From NCBI GenBank assembly GCA_028290225.1, contig JAQGKH010000350.1:1-5269 (forward strand): a DNA stretch of 5,269 bases, written 5' to 3'. This document shows positions 1 through 5,269 of this stretch, piece by piece. Origin of the DNA: Devosia sp. Lineage in GTDB: Bacteria > Pseudomonadota > Alphaproteobacteria > Rhizobiales > Devosiaceae. Under the pieces are notes generated by a model. That model saw only the letters and a list, made by a program, of their open reading frames with translations, ran no database searches and was not told the DNA's origin. A program made the translations under genes and the position numbers. The stretch's first letter is position 1, and each line of letters starts with the position of its first letter.

Positions 1-851
1 TTGCCGTGAGCATCGGCGAGCCACTGGATCTGGGGATTGAGGTCGATAAAGGCCCGGTGATCCGCTTCGCTGGCCCGCAGGGCCTGCACCGTGGCCGCCA
101 GTTCCTTGCGATCGGCGGCGGTGAGCTTGGCAACACGATGGCCGTGAAACGCCAGCCCAAGCGCGGCTGCGATCAAGGTCAGGCAGCCGGCGATCACCCC
201 GGAACTGATCTCAGCCAGCTCCAGTCCCTCAGCCGCGGGGGCTCCCGCAGTTGAGCCGAGATTGACCCCTGAAATGGCGACGAAATGCAGAAACAAGGTC
301 CCCAGCACCAGCGCGCAGGCCGTAGGCCAGGCGAGCGCTGCGTGAGGAAAACGCTGCAGCAGTGGTCCGGCGAGGGCGGTGATCGACATCCCGCCCACCA
401 GTGAGGTTATTGTGAGGTCAATATCGAAGGACAGGTGACCGGCAAAACGCAGCGCCGTCATGTCAAAGAAATGGGCAAATCCCAGGCCGGCCCCGATCAG
501 TACGCCAGCCGCCACACCGCGCAGTCGATCCTGCTGGGCAAACCCCGTTACCCAGCCCAGCGTAGAAAACAGTGTGCACAACGTCAACGACAACGCCGCC
601 GCCAGGGGGTCGAAATGCAGGCCCGCTTCGCGCGCAAACCCCAGCATGGCGGTGAAATGGGTGGTCCAGATCCCGGCGCCGGTGACCAGGCCCCCGACAG
701 CCAGCCAGGCCAGCCGTTGCAGCCGTTCGGCCCCGAGCGCCCGCTGAGCAATGCCCGCCGCGGTGAAACTGCTGAGCACGCAAACAGCGGCAGCCAGCGC
801 AACATAGGCCAGATCGTGCTCGTAAACTATCGATGAATAGATACGCCACAT
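1..851 (-). CDS. MHYT-PAS membrane sensor protein, N-terminal part (3' end outside window)
   Basis: This is the first 283 residues of a membrane-bound signalling protein; the frame is open to the left edge. The ATG at 851 directly follows an in-frame TAG, so no upstream start exists in this frame, although no good Shine-Dalgarno is visible. The N-terminus (MWRIYSSIVYEHDLAYVAL) resembles that of MHYT proteins. About seven hydrophobic segments fill residues 15 to 240. Three His-containing motifs match the triplicated MHYT pattern: WTTHFTAML (W62, H65), GFAHFFDM (G124, H127, M131) and FLHFVAISG (H189). The MHYT family is predicted to bind a metal and sense a diatomic gas or redox state. A short helix (residues 245-263) leads into a PAS-like start, ASEADHRAFIDLNPQIQWLADAHG region (from 260). 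The LNPQ.QW.AD form is common in PAS domains before HWE-type histidine kinases, so a kinase output is my guess; GGDEF/EAL output is the alternative. The preceding gene on this strand encodes a Crp-type regulator. Confidence 0.88.
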   Translation of the reverse strand, partial: MWRIYSSIVYEHDLAYVALAAAVCVLSSFTAAGIAQRALGAERLQRLAWLAVGGLVTGAGIWTTHFTAMLGFAREAGLHFDPLAAALSLTLCTLFSTLGWVTGFAQQDRLRGVAAGVLIGAGLGFAHFFDMTALRFAGHLSFDIDLTITSLVGGMSITALAGPLLQRFPHAALAWPTACALVLGTLFLHFVAISGVNLGSTAGAPAAEGLELAEISSGVIAGCLTLIAAALGLAFHGHRVAKLTAADRKELAATVQALRASEADHRAFIDLNPQIQWLADAHG

Positions 852-1028
852 CTACGCAGACCAGGGCCCCAAAACTCCCTGATTCTAAGGCAGGAGCAGT
901 TGCAAAAGCCTGAATACGGTCCATTACTTTGCATGGCAGCGTTTGCGCGAGGCAGCGCCCCGGCGCGACCCGCTTGCCTCGCCATGCGGGCCAGGCCGGC
1001 TCTTTGGCGCGGCTGGCAAAGCGGAGTT

Positions 1029-1051
1029 GCGGCGCGGCACCGATGCGCCGC
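1029..1051 (-). terminator. GC-rich hairpin just after the Crp-type gene, possible weak terminator
   Basis: A perfect 7-bp inverted repeat (GCGGCGC at 1029-1035, GCGCCGC at 1045-1051) with a 9-base loop begins three bases past the stop codon (TGA, 1057-1055) of the regulator gene on the minus strand. A second, weaker repeat (CTTTG 1002-1006, CAAAG 1017-1021) follows. Neither has a U-run, so this may be a weak terminator, an mRNA 3'-end stabiliser, or chance in GC-rich DNA. If transcription reads through, the regulator and the MHYT sensor would share an mRNA. Confidence 0.35.
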
Positions 1052-1054
1052 CAA

Positions 1055-1786
1055 TCAGCGCGGCGTGTGAACGACGTCCAGAAAGATCGGATCGAACTGG
1101 GCGACCTCCTGCAATCGCTCCCAGTCGATGATCCGCACGGTCTTGGTATCCCAGGAAACCAGATCCTGGCGCCGCAATTCCTGCAGCGTACGGTTCACAT
1201 GCACATTGGACAGGCCCAGGGCATCGGCCAATTCCTGCTGCGTGATTTCGAACGGGAAGCTCATGTCCTGCGCAAGCCCTACCGAATCGGCCCGCACGAA
1301 ATGCTCGCAGAACAGATGCGCCATATGAGCGATCGCGGTGAGCCGCCCCATGGCGACCAGCCATTGCCGATGAATGGCGCCATCCAGCAAGGTCGACAAC
1401 CACAACAGCCGGGTCAGATGGGGAAATTCTTCCGTGATCTGCCGCAGGGCCTCATGGGAGAATTCCACCGCCGCCACCGCCGACATGGCGCTCACATCGT
1501 GATCCAGCCGGGACAACAAGAAGGCATGCAGATCCACGAAGTCACCGGCGATGTGAAAGGCAGTGATCTGTTGCTGGCCGCTTTCAACCGTGTTCTGCCG
1601 CGCCGCCATGCCCTGAATGAGGAGCAGGCTCTTGCTGGGGCTGCTGCCATAATGGGCCATCAGCTCGCCTGGCGCAAAGTGCAGGGTCGGACCCGCCGCC
1701 TTGGACAACGCGTCCCGCTCCGCTTGTCTTAAACTGTCCCGCACGCGCAAGCGGCGGAAAAATCTGTCCAGACGTTGATCGTCCAT
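1055..1786 (-). CDS. Crp/Fnr family transcriptional regulator
   Basis: A 243-residue DNA-binding regulator. The N-terminal half is a cyclic-nucleotide-binding-type beta-roll (about residues 20-120, with ITAFHIAGDFVDLHAFLL near the middle), followed by the long dimerisation helix and a C-terminal winged helix-turn-helix of Crp type (ITQQELADALGLSNVHVNR then TLQELRR). The usual cAMP phosphate-binding signature (Arg-Ser/Thr-Ala) is not seen where expected. The sequence also lacks the N-terminal cysteine cluster of FNR, with a single Cys (in LFCEHF). It therefore resembles the FixK-like alphaproteobacterial group with no known ligand rather than CRP or FNR. I chose the ATG at 1786 because CTAAGG (1793-1798) sits 6 bases upstream. 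Longer starts (ATG 1819, TTG 1822) have no Shine-Dalgarno and add a basic tail. The MHYT sensor gene follows on the same strand about 200 bases away, and the gene upstream is divergent. The target genes are unknown. Confidence 0.9.
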   Translation of the reverse strand: MDDQRLDRFFRRLRVRDSLRQAERDALSKAAGPTLHFAPGELMAHYGSSPSKSLLLIQGMAARQNTVESGQQQITAFHIAGDFVDLHAFLLSRLDHDVSAMSAVAAVEFSHEALRQITEEFPHLTRLLWLSTLLDGAIHRQWLVAMGRLTAIAHMAHLFCEHFVRADSVGLAQDMSFPFEITQQELADALGLSNVHVNRTLQELRRQDLVSWDTKTVRIIDWERLQEVAQFDPIFLDVVHTPR

Positions 1787-1792
1787 TCCGGG

Positions 1793-1798
1793 CCTTAG
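1793..1798 (-). promoter_or_regulatory. Ribosome binding site deciding the regulator start
   Basis: On the minus strand this reads CTAAGG, with 6 bases before the ATG at 1786. No comparable site precedes ATG 1819 or TTG 1822, so it favours the shorter protein. Confidence 0.55.
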
Positions 1799-2019
1799 TG
1801 ATCGGACCTTTTGCCCCATCAACGGGCGTTGGTCGCTGTAGTTGCGTTCCTATCTGCTCGCCCTTGCTGCTCGGTGGCCACCGCAGCGCCAGCATGGCGC
1901 AGGGGCGGCGCTTGCGTGCCGCAGCCACGTCATTTCTTGGCGAGTTCGGGTAATATGAGCTTTGTTTGCAGGCGCTATGCTCCGCCACGCGCGCATTGCG
2001 CATGGCTCCTGCAGAACTG

Positions 2020-2038
2020 CCTCTTCCAGCACAAGAGG
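2020..2038. repeat. Inverted repeat CCTCTT-N7-AAGAGG
   Basis: A perfect 6-bp stem with a 7-base spacer in the non-coding region between divergent genes. It could be a small hairpin in the regulator leader or an operator. It is short enough to be chance. Confidence 0.35.
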
Positions 2039-2067
2039 GGCAACACAGTCTCGGTCCCCGCCCGCTT

Positions 2068-2082
2068 GGTAACCGGCTTACC
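2068..2082. promoter_or_regulatory. Palindrome GGTAA-N5-TTACC, candidate operator
   Basis: Two perfect 5-base arms around a 5-base GC centre (CCGGC) sit in the divergent intergenic region. The geometry suits a dimeric regulator. It is not an FNR (TTGAT-N4-ATCAA) or CRP (TGTGA-N6-TCACA) site, so I do not assign it to the neighbouring Crp-type protein. This is inference from symmetry alone. Confidence 0.25.
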
Positions 2083-2281
2083 GATCACAGCACGACGAAT
2101 GCTTACTAATGTGTCGAAGATCACTCGCGCGCACTATCTTATGTTAGCCGACCTGCAATTGCGCGGTTAAGGGTGGCTTTCAGGCCAGGGTCGATCCGAT
2201 TGACGCTGCACATCAAGCTCCCGAGGGGGTCCTTCGCGCGCCCAACTCGAGCAGGACACCGGCAAGTATAGCTCGGGGCAT

Positions 2282-2363
2282 GAAGCCGTCTAGCGGATGC
2301 AACGGCTTCCCCGCCTCGCTTCACCCGCCTTGTCTTTTCCGCCCCCCGAGCCGACATCCGCTA
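2282..2363 (+). other. Candidate structured leader (hairpin plus loop-complementary segment) upstream of the metalloprotease gene
   Basis: A perfect 8-bp stem (GAAGCCGT 2282-2289, ACGGCTTC 2302-2309) encloses a 12-base loop. Nine of those loop bases (TAGCGGATG, 2291-2299) are exactly complementary to CATCCGCTA at 2355-2363. As RNA on the plus strand this would allow an H-type pseudoknot or two alternative folds. It lies 87 bases before the protease ATG, so it would fall in the 5' leader if transcription starts upstream, for instance near the TATAGC at about 2267. I recognise no known riboswitch family. The symmetry also works on the minus strand, so the direction is inferred from the downstream gene. 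Confidence 0.4.
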
Positions 2364-2449
2364 AACGCGCTGTTGGGAGCTTTCCCCGCGCCGGTTGCCC
2401 CAAAGCCGCGCCGGAGTGTATTGCAGATCTAGCCGAGGATTCCAGCCCG

Positions 2450-2992
2450 ATGCGTTTGTTCTTACTTGTTGTTGGTTGCGCCCTTGCCGTGAGTGTGGCT
2501 CCGGCAAATGCCCAATCCTGGGCCTTGCTGGACCGCGCGCTCGCCGGTGCGACCCAGATTTTTGCCAAGGCGCAGGACGCGCTTGGTGCCTCCAGCATGG
2601 GCGTTTCCACCGAGGTCTATGCCCAAGCGCTGGGCCAGCAGCGCTTCCGCCCCGCCGGACAAGACACCGCCGTGACCGTGTTGTTCAAGCGGGAGGACGG
2701 AGCTGACCCGGGCTGCGCCCGCTTCGCCGCTTATGTGATTCCGGCGCCCCAGCAGCGAACAGCCACCATTTATCTGTGCCCTCAATTCTTCCAGTCCGGC
2801 ACCGACGAGCTGCGCACAACCACCATCTTGCATGAAATGGTGCATGTGGTGGCCGGGCCCGATGAATGCCTCGCGATGGCTTACACGGCCGGGGTGCAGC
2901 TGCTGGCCACCGGCCGGTTCCAGCCGGTAGCAGGTTACTGGCGCCAAAGCGGCTGCGCCAGTTCTCCTTACCGTCTGCCGGCCACCCGTTAG
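2450..2992 (+). CDS. Small secreted HExxH zinc metalloprotease-like protein
   Basis: A 180-residue protein with a clear signal peptide: MRLFLLVVGCALAV core, then APANA with probable cleavage after residue 21 (ANA|QS). The mature part is therefore predicted to be periplasmic or secreted. The zinc protease signature HEMVH is at residues 128-132, in a helix preceded by TTTIL, with E129 as the expected catalytic base. The third metal ligand is not certain; D138 or E139 in AGPDECLAMAY are candidates. The segment IYLCPQFF upstream of the helix and an Asp shortly after it recall M35/aspzincin-like peptidases, but the GTxDxxYG motif is absent, so I name no family. Four mature cysteines (89, 110, 140, 169) could form two disulfides. 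I chose the ATG at 2450 because it gives the signal peptide and has GAGGA 10 bases upstream; the in-frame ATG at 2297 adds an implausible Pro/Ala-rich leader. The 3' end overlaps the convergent YihY gene. Confidence 0.8.
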   Translation: MRLFLLVVGCALAVSVAPANAQSWALLDRALAGATQIFAKAQDALGASSMGVSTEVYAQALGQQRFRPAGQDTAVTVLFKREDGADPGCARFAAYVIPAPQQRTATIYLCPQFFQSGTDELRTTTILHEMVHVVAGPDECLAMAYTAGVQLLATGRFQPVAGYWRQSGCASSPYRLPATR

Positions 2993-4143
2993 CGCCGGCC
3001 GTTCCGCCGCCGCAAGGCACCCAAGGCCAGCGAAGCGGGTAACGCGAAGGCCAGCGCGCCCAGCGAATGCTGCCGGCGGGGCCGCAACTGCGCTGCGGCG
3101 GCGCGATAACCGGCCTGCCATTCCGGGCTCTGGCTCGAAATATCGTCGTCAGGCGAGCCCCCTTCCTCGCTCGATTTGCCCACCGTATCGGCTGCGGTGG
3201 CATCGCGATGACCCAGGGGATCGCTGCTGCCAACGGTGGAGTCGCGGCGGGTCTGGCGCTCGGCCTCGGAATTGAGTTCGGCCCCCACGATCAGCATGGT
3301 CACCGAAATCCACATCCAGGTCAGCAGCGCGATCAACCCACCCAGCGAGCCATAGGTTTTGTCGAAATTGGCGAAATTGGCCGCATACCAGGAAAACAGC
3401 ACCGAAACGACGATGATGCCAACGACCGCCAGCACCGCGCCGGGTGTGACCCAGCGCCATTTCGGCTGCTGGCGGCTGGGGCCCCAGCGATAAAGCGCGG
3501 CGATGCCCAGCAGCAGCACCACCACCAGCAGCACATAGGAGCCGATTTGCAGGAGCCATTCCAGCCCGCTGCCAAGGCCGACGAATTCCAGCACCGCCGG
3601 AACCACCACGGCCACCGCGATCATCACCACGGCCCCGACAACGCCTGCCAGGGTGAACAGCAGTGCCGTTCCATTCAGGACAAAGAAGTTGCGGCTTTCG
3701 CGCTCGTCATAAGCGATGTTCATCGCCTCAAACAGCGTCTTGACGCCCGAACTGGCACTCCACAACGCAATGGCGATGGAAACGATCAGGGCCAGCCCGA
3801 GGGTCGAACCTCCGCTGGAGGTCAGCCGCGTCAGCTGCTCGTCGATGATCGCCATGCCCCCAGCAGGCACGACGGCCGACAGGGCACTCACATGTTCGCC
3901 CACCGTCGCCGGATCGGTGAACAGGCCATAAAGCGACACAAAGGCGGTCAGCGTGGGGAAAATCGACAGCAAGAGGTAGTAGGTCACGGCAGCGGCGATC
4001 AGCGTCACCCGATCATCGTTGATCTCGCCATAGGTGCGCCACAGGATGTCCTTCCAGCCCTTCGCCGGCACCTGGTTGGGAGCATCGGCGTCGCGCCCAT
4101 GATCCTGCTGCGCGCTCCGGCGCCGTGTTTCGCTCGTTGCCAT
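2989..4143 (-). CDS. YihY/virulence factor BrkB family inner-membrane protein
   Basis: A 384-residue polytopic protein of the YihY/BrkB (formerly mis-called RNase BN) family. These are inner-membrane proteins of unsettled role, in some species linked to envelope lipid transport or serum resistance. A charged cytosolic start (1-29) precedes the family pattern WKDILWRTYGEINDDRVTLI and TYYLLLSIFPTLTAF (from 54). Predicted membrane helices lie near 47-75, 113-131, 158-182, 200-219, 233-254 and 265-288. The hallmark FDKTYGSLGGLIALLTWMWI (260-279) and the following VGAELNSE are intact. After residue 290 comes a hydrophilic linker, then SPEWQAGYRAAAAQL, a short hydrophobic stretch (360-377) and a basic tail RRRNGRR. 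The last part is not in the core family and may be a seventh membrane segment. The ATG at 4143 is preceded by AAGGGGAA at a 7-base gap. The open frame continues upstream to 4272, but that part overlaps the terminator hairpin of the preceding gene. Confidence 0.95.
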   Translation of the reverse strand: MATSETRRRSAQQDHGRDADAPNQVPAKGWKDILWRTYGEINDDRVTLIAAAVTYYLLLSIFPTLTAFVSLYGLFTDPATVGEHVSALSAVVPAGGMAIIDEQLTRLTSSGGSTLGLALIVSIAIALWSASSGVKTLFEAMNIAYDERESRNFFVLNGTALLFTLAGVVGAVVMIAVAVVVPAVLEFVGLGSGLEWLLQIGSYVLLVVVLLLGIAALYRWGPSRQQPKWRWVTPGAVLAVVGIIVVSVLFSWYAANFANFDKTYGSLGGLIALLTWMWISVTMLIVGAELNSEAERQTRRDSTVGSSDPLGHRDATAADTVGKSSEEGGSPDDDISSQSPEWQAGYRAAAAQLRPRRQHSLGALAFALPASLALGALRRRNGRR

Positions 4144-4150
4144 CGATTGC

Positions 4151-4158
4151 TTCCCCTT
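4151..4158 (-). promoter_or_regulatory. Ribosome binding site of the YihY gene
   Basis: This reads AAGGGGAA on the minus strand, 7 bases before the ATG at 4143. It fixes the start over the longer frame that opens at 4272. Confidence 0.75.
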
Positions 4159-4228
4159 GCCTGCAGATTGGCAACGGGCCAGCCGCAGCGTGGTTGCAGC
4201 CTCATCACGGCGCTCGCCACCAAGGATA

Positions 4229-4257
4229 AACCCCGCTCCGGCAAAGGGAGCGGGGTT
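4229..4257 (-). terminator. Rho-independent-like terminator of the linker-protein gene
   Basis: A perfect 11-bp inverted repeat (AACCCCGCTCC and GGAGCGGGGTT) with a 7-base loop lies 32 bases past the stop codon of the gene ending at 4290. Read on the minus strand it is followed by TATCCTT, so together with the closing TT it gives only a short, imperfect U-rich tail. It separates that gene from the YihY gene, whose own ATG is 85 bases further on. Confidence 0.8.
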
Positions 4258-4289
4258 CAAGTACGATACCAAAGGTTAGGTCGCGCCGC

Positions 4290-5269
4290 TTAATTCGGCT
4301 CGGCCACGAAAACCGTCAGTCGATCATCGGCCGCGGTGACCGAAACGACCTGGGTCACGGCAACCCCGTTTTGCGCCAGAACATCGCCGAGCACCGGGTT
4401 GCTCGCCAGGGCGGTCTGCACGGCTGGACCAGCCGTCATCGGCACCGTTGCTGTGCCGCAACCATCCAGTTGAACAACTGACACATCGCTAGGGCCGGCC
4501 GACAATATGTCGGACGCTTCAGCGGGGTCGCCAGTGGCAATGGCCGCCGCGGCCGCAGAACAGCTTACCTTCTGGATGGGCAGCGCAATCGCCTGCACAT
4601 CGGCCGTCAACACCGCTCCCGCCGCAGCGCCCGCTGCTGGATTGGCACCCGGCTGGCCGACCGTTGCATCGGCAAGTTCGCCGGTGCCGGCGTCAGCGTC
4701 CCCGGCATCCCCGGCTGCTGTCCCCTCTTCGCCGGTGCTGTCGTTGTCATTGGTGTCGGTGTCCGAACCATCCGTGCTGGCAGTGTCGCCACTGCCAACC
4801 GAGCCATCGGAACTGGCCCCGCCCGTGCTGTTATCGCCGTTGTTTCCCGTATCATCACCGGTGCTGGGAGGCGCGCCCGTATCATCGCCGCCGCCCGAGC
4901 CTGTCGCCGGAGTGTCCCCGCCAGCAGTGCCACCACCATCGGCGACCTGCGACTCGCTATTCACCAGCACCCGGACCAGTCCGTTACGGCCAAGGCGCAC
5001 CGCCACCACCGCTTCGGGGGCGATCCCCGCATCGGCTAGTGCCTGACCGAGGAGTGCATTGGCCTGCACTTCGGCCAGCGCGTCTTCTTCCTGCGTACCG
5101 CCAAGCGTGGCCAGCACATCGGCCTGTGCCGCTTCACCCAGCAAGACATCGAGGTCGAGAATGGTTATCTGCCCGTCACCCGCCTCGCCGCTACCGCTCC
5201 CCGCCCCACTGTCATCACCGGCACTGTCAGTGCCCAGGATGCGCAGCACGGCCTGGAGCCGCTGCTCCT
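4290..5269 (-). CDS. Uncharacterised protein with duplicated small domain around an Asp/Gly/Ser/Thr-rich linker (5' end probably outside window)
   Basis: I do not recognise this protein. The frame stays open to the right edge (EQRLQAVLRILGTD precedes the first GTG-coded residue and continues smoothly), so the N-terminus is probably missing. An internal GTG at 5249 would give 319 residues, but the only purine-rich site (AGGAG, 5265-5269) is 15 bases away, too far to convince. Numbering from 5249: residues 8-25 are Gly/Ser/Asp-rich. A compact segment follows at 27-97 (ITILDLDVLLGEAAQADVLA and onward). Then comes a roughly 100-residue acidic, disordered-looking linker (98-200) rich in GDDTG, SDG and DTDTNDND. 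Last is an Ala-rich stretch and a C-terminal segment (about 217-319) with cysteines 230 and 264. The end of this segment repeats residues 62-97. No membrane helix or signal peptide is visible in this part. A terminator-like hairpin follows the stop. An envelope or surface role is a guess. Confidence 0.75.
   Translation of the reverse strand, partial: EQRLQAVLRILGTDSAGDDSGAGSGSGEAGDGQITILDLDVLLGEAAQADVLATLGGTQEEDALAEVQANALLGQALADAGIAPEAVVAVRLGRNGLVRVLVNSESQVADGGGTAGGDTPATGSGGGDDTGAPPSTGDDTGNNGDNSTGGASSDGSVGSGDTASTDGSDTDTNDNDSTGEEGTAAGDAGDADAGTGELADATVGQPGANPAAGAAAGAVLTADVQAIALPIQKVSCSAAAAAIATGDPAEASDILSAGPSDVSVVQLDGCGTATVPMTAGPAVQTALASNPVLGDVLAQNGVAVTQVVSVTAADDRLTVFVAEPN
4299..4406 (-). repeat. 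Second copy of internal protein repeat
   Basis: Residues 282-317 of the linker protein (numbered from GTG 5249), containing NPVLGDVLAQNGVAVTQVV. Aligns without gaps to residues 62-97, with 11 of 36 identical positions (N, L, G, L, A, G, A, V, V, V, L) and several conservative changes. The similarity is at protein level only; the DNA is not obviously repeated. Confidence 0.55.
4846..4890 (-). repeat. Short direct repeat inside the linker coding region
   Basis: CCCGTATCATCACCG (4846-4860, plus-strand text) recurs as CCCGTATCATCGCCG (4876-4890), one mismatch at a 30-base period. Each copy codes for GDDTG on the minus strand. It suggests that the linker grew by local slippage or duplication. Confidence 0.6.
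4959..5066 (-). repeat. First copy of internal protein repeat
   Basis: Residues 62-97 of the linker protein (numbered from GTG 5249), containing NALLGQALADAGIAPEAVV, just before the acidic linker. The partner copy is at residues 282-317, an exact offset of 220 residues. Confidence 0.55.

Larger units (their letters stand above)
1823..2449. other. Non-coding divergent intergenic region
   Basis: There is no convincing gene in these 627 bases. The open frames here (for example plus-strand 1811-2170) have no recognisable domain and show arginine- and alanine-rich, shadow-like composition. The region must carry the promoters for the leftward regulator and the rightward protease, but I found no well-spaced -35/-10 pair. 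TATAGC near 2267-2272 could be a -10 for the rightward gene, without a good -35. Visible structures are an inverted repeat CCTCTT/AAGAGG (2020-2038), a short palindrome GGTAA-N5-TTACC (2068-2082), nested inverted repeats (2282-2363), and a 9-base direct repeat CCGCGCCGG at 2386-2394 and 2406-2414. The stretch around 2085-2165 is more AT-rich than its surroundings. Confidence 0.7.

Noticed and set aside
862..881. CAGGG/CCCTG hairpin before the MHYT gene
   Set aside because: Only 5 bp with a 10-base loop; expected by chance at this GC content.
929..1732. Plus-strand open frame of 267 residues
   Set aside because: It lies opposite the Crp-type gene and has shadow composition with no motif.
1805..1830. 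TTGAT (minus strand) near the regulator start as an FNR-type box
   Set aside because: The second half (CAAAA) matches ATCAA at only two of five positions.
2083..2095. TGTGATC (minus strand) as a CRP half-site
   Set aside because: There is no second half-site at the required spacing.
1811..2170. Plus-strand open frame of 119 residues in the intergenic region
   Set aside because: No Shine-Dalgarno, no domain and arginine/cysteine-rich composition; it also overlaps the regulator leader.
2297..2449. Upstream in-frame ATG for the metalloprotease
   Set aside because: It would bury the signal peptide behind a 51-residue Pro/Ala-rich segment, and the ATG lies in the loop of the leader hairpin.
2860..2990. 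Possible PEP-CTERM-like sorting tail or other anchor on the protease
   Set aside because: The C-terminus (SSPYRLPATR) has no hydrophobic segment; the protein appears soluble after signal cleavage.
3067..4293. Long plus-strand open frame opposite the YihY gene
   Set aside because: Its His/Gln/Arg-rich composition has no domain and is an antisense shadow of a well-recognised membrane protein.
4507..5046. Plus-strand Ser/Pro/Val-rich open frame opposite the linker protein
   Set aside because: It mirrors the Asp/Gly/Ser/Thr codons of the minus strand. The minus frame has the terminator, the internal repeat and continuation past the edge.

Overview
The window is GC-rich chromosomal DNA. Its gene content (MHYT-PAS sensor, FixK-like Crp/Fnr regulator without an iron-sulfur cluster, YihY/BrkB family protein) suggests an alphaproteobacterium, most likely of the Sphingomonadales. 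This is inferred from protein style only; there is no rRNA or tRNA to test it. I see no tRNA, rRNA, CRISPR array, insertion sequence or phage gene.

Layout. Bases 851 to 1 (minus) hold the N-terminal 283 residues of a membrane sensor: a MHYT domain followed by the start of a PAS domain. The rest lies beyond the left edge. Bases 1786 to 1055 (minus) encode a Crp/Fnr-type regulator upstream of the sensor and on the same strand, with about 200 bases and a GC-rich hairpin between them. Bases 1823 to 2449 have no convincing gene. They separate the divergent regulator and protease genes and hold several inverted repeats, including a nested pair in the leader of the next gene that could form a pseudoknot. 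Bases 2450 to 2992 (plus) encode a small secreted HExxH metalloprotease-like protein. Bases 4143 to 2989 (minus) encode a YihY/BrkB membrane protein, convergent with the protease gene and overlapping it by four bases. A clear terminator-like hairpin (4229-4257) separates it from the last gene, which is read on the minus strand from beyond the right edge and ends at 4290. That gene encodes an unrecognised protein with two similar small domains either side of a long Asp/Gly/Ser/Thr linker.

Functional links. The regulator and MHYT sensor could form a signalling pair because they are adjacent and co-oriented, but nothing in the sequence proves it. The protease, the YihY protein and possibly the linker protein all point to the cell envelope. 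They are separate transcription units, so no common pathway can be claimed. No complete novel system is evident. The most unusual items are the duplicated-domain linker protein, the small secreted metalloprotease, and its structured leader.
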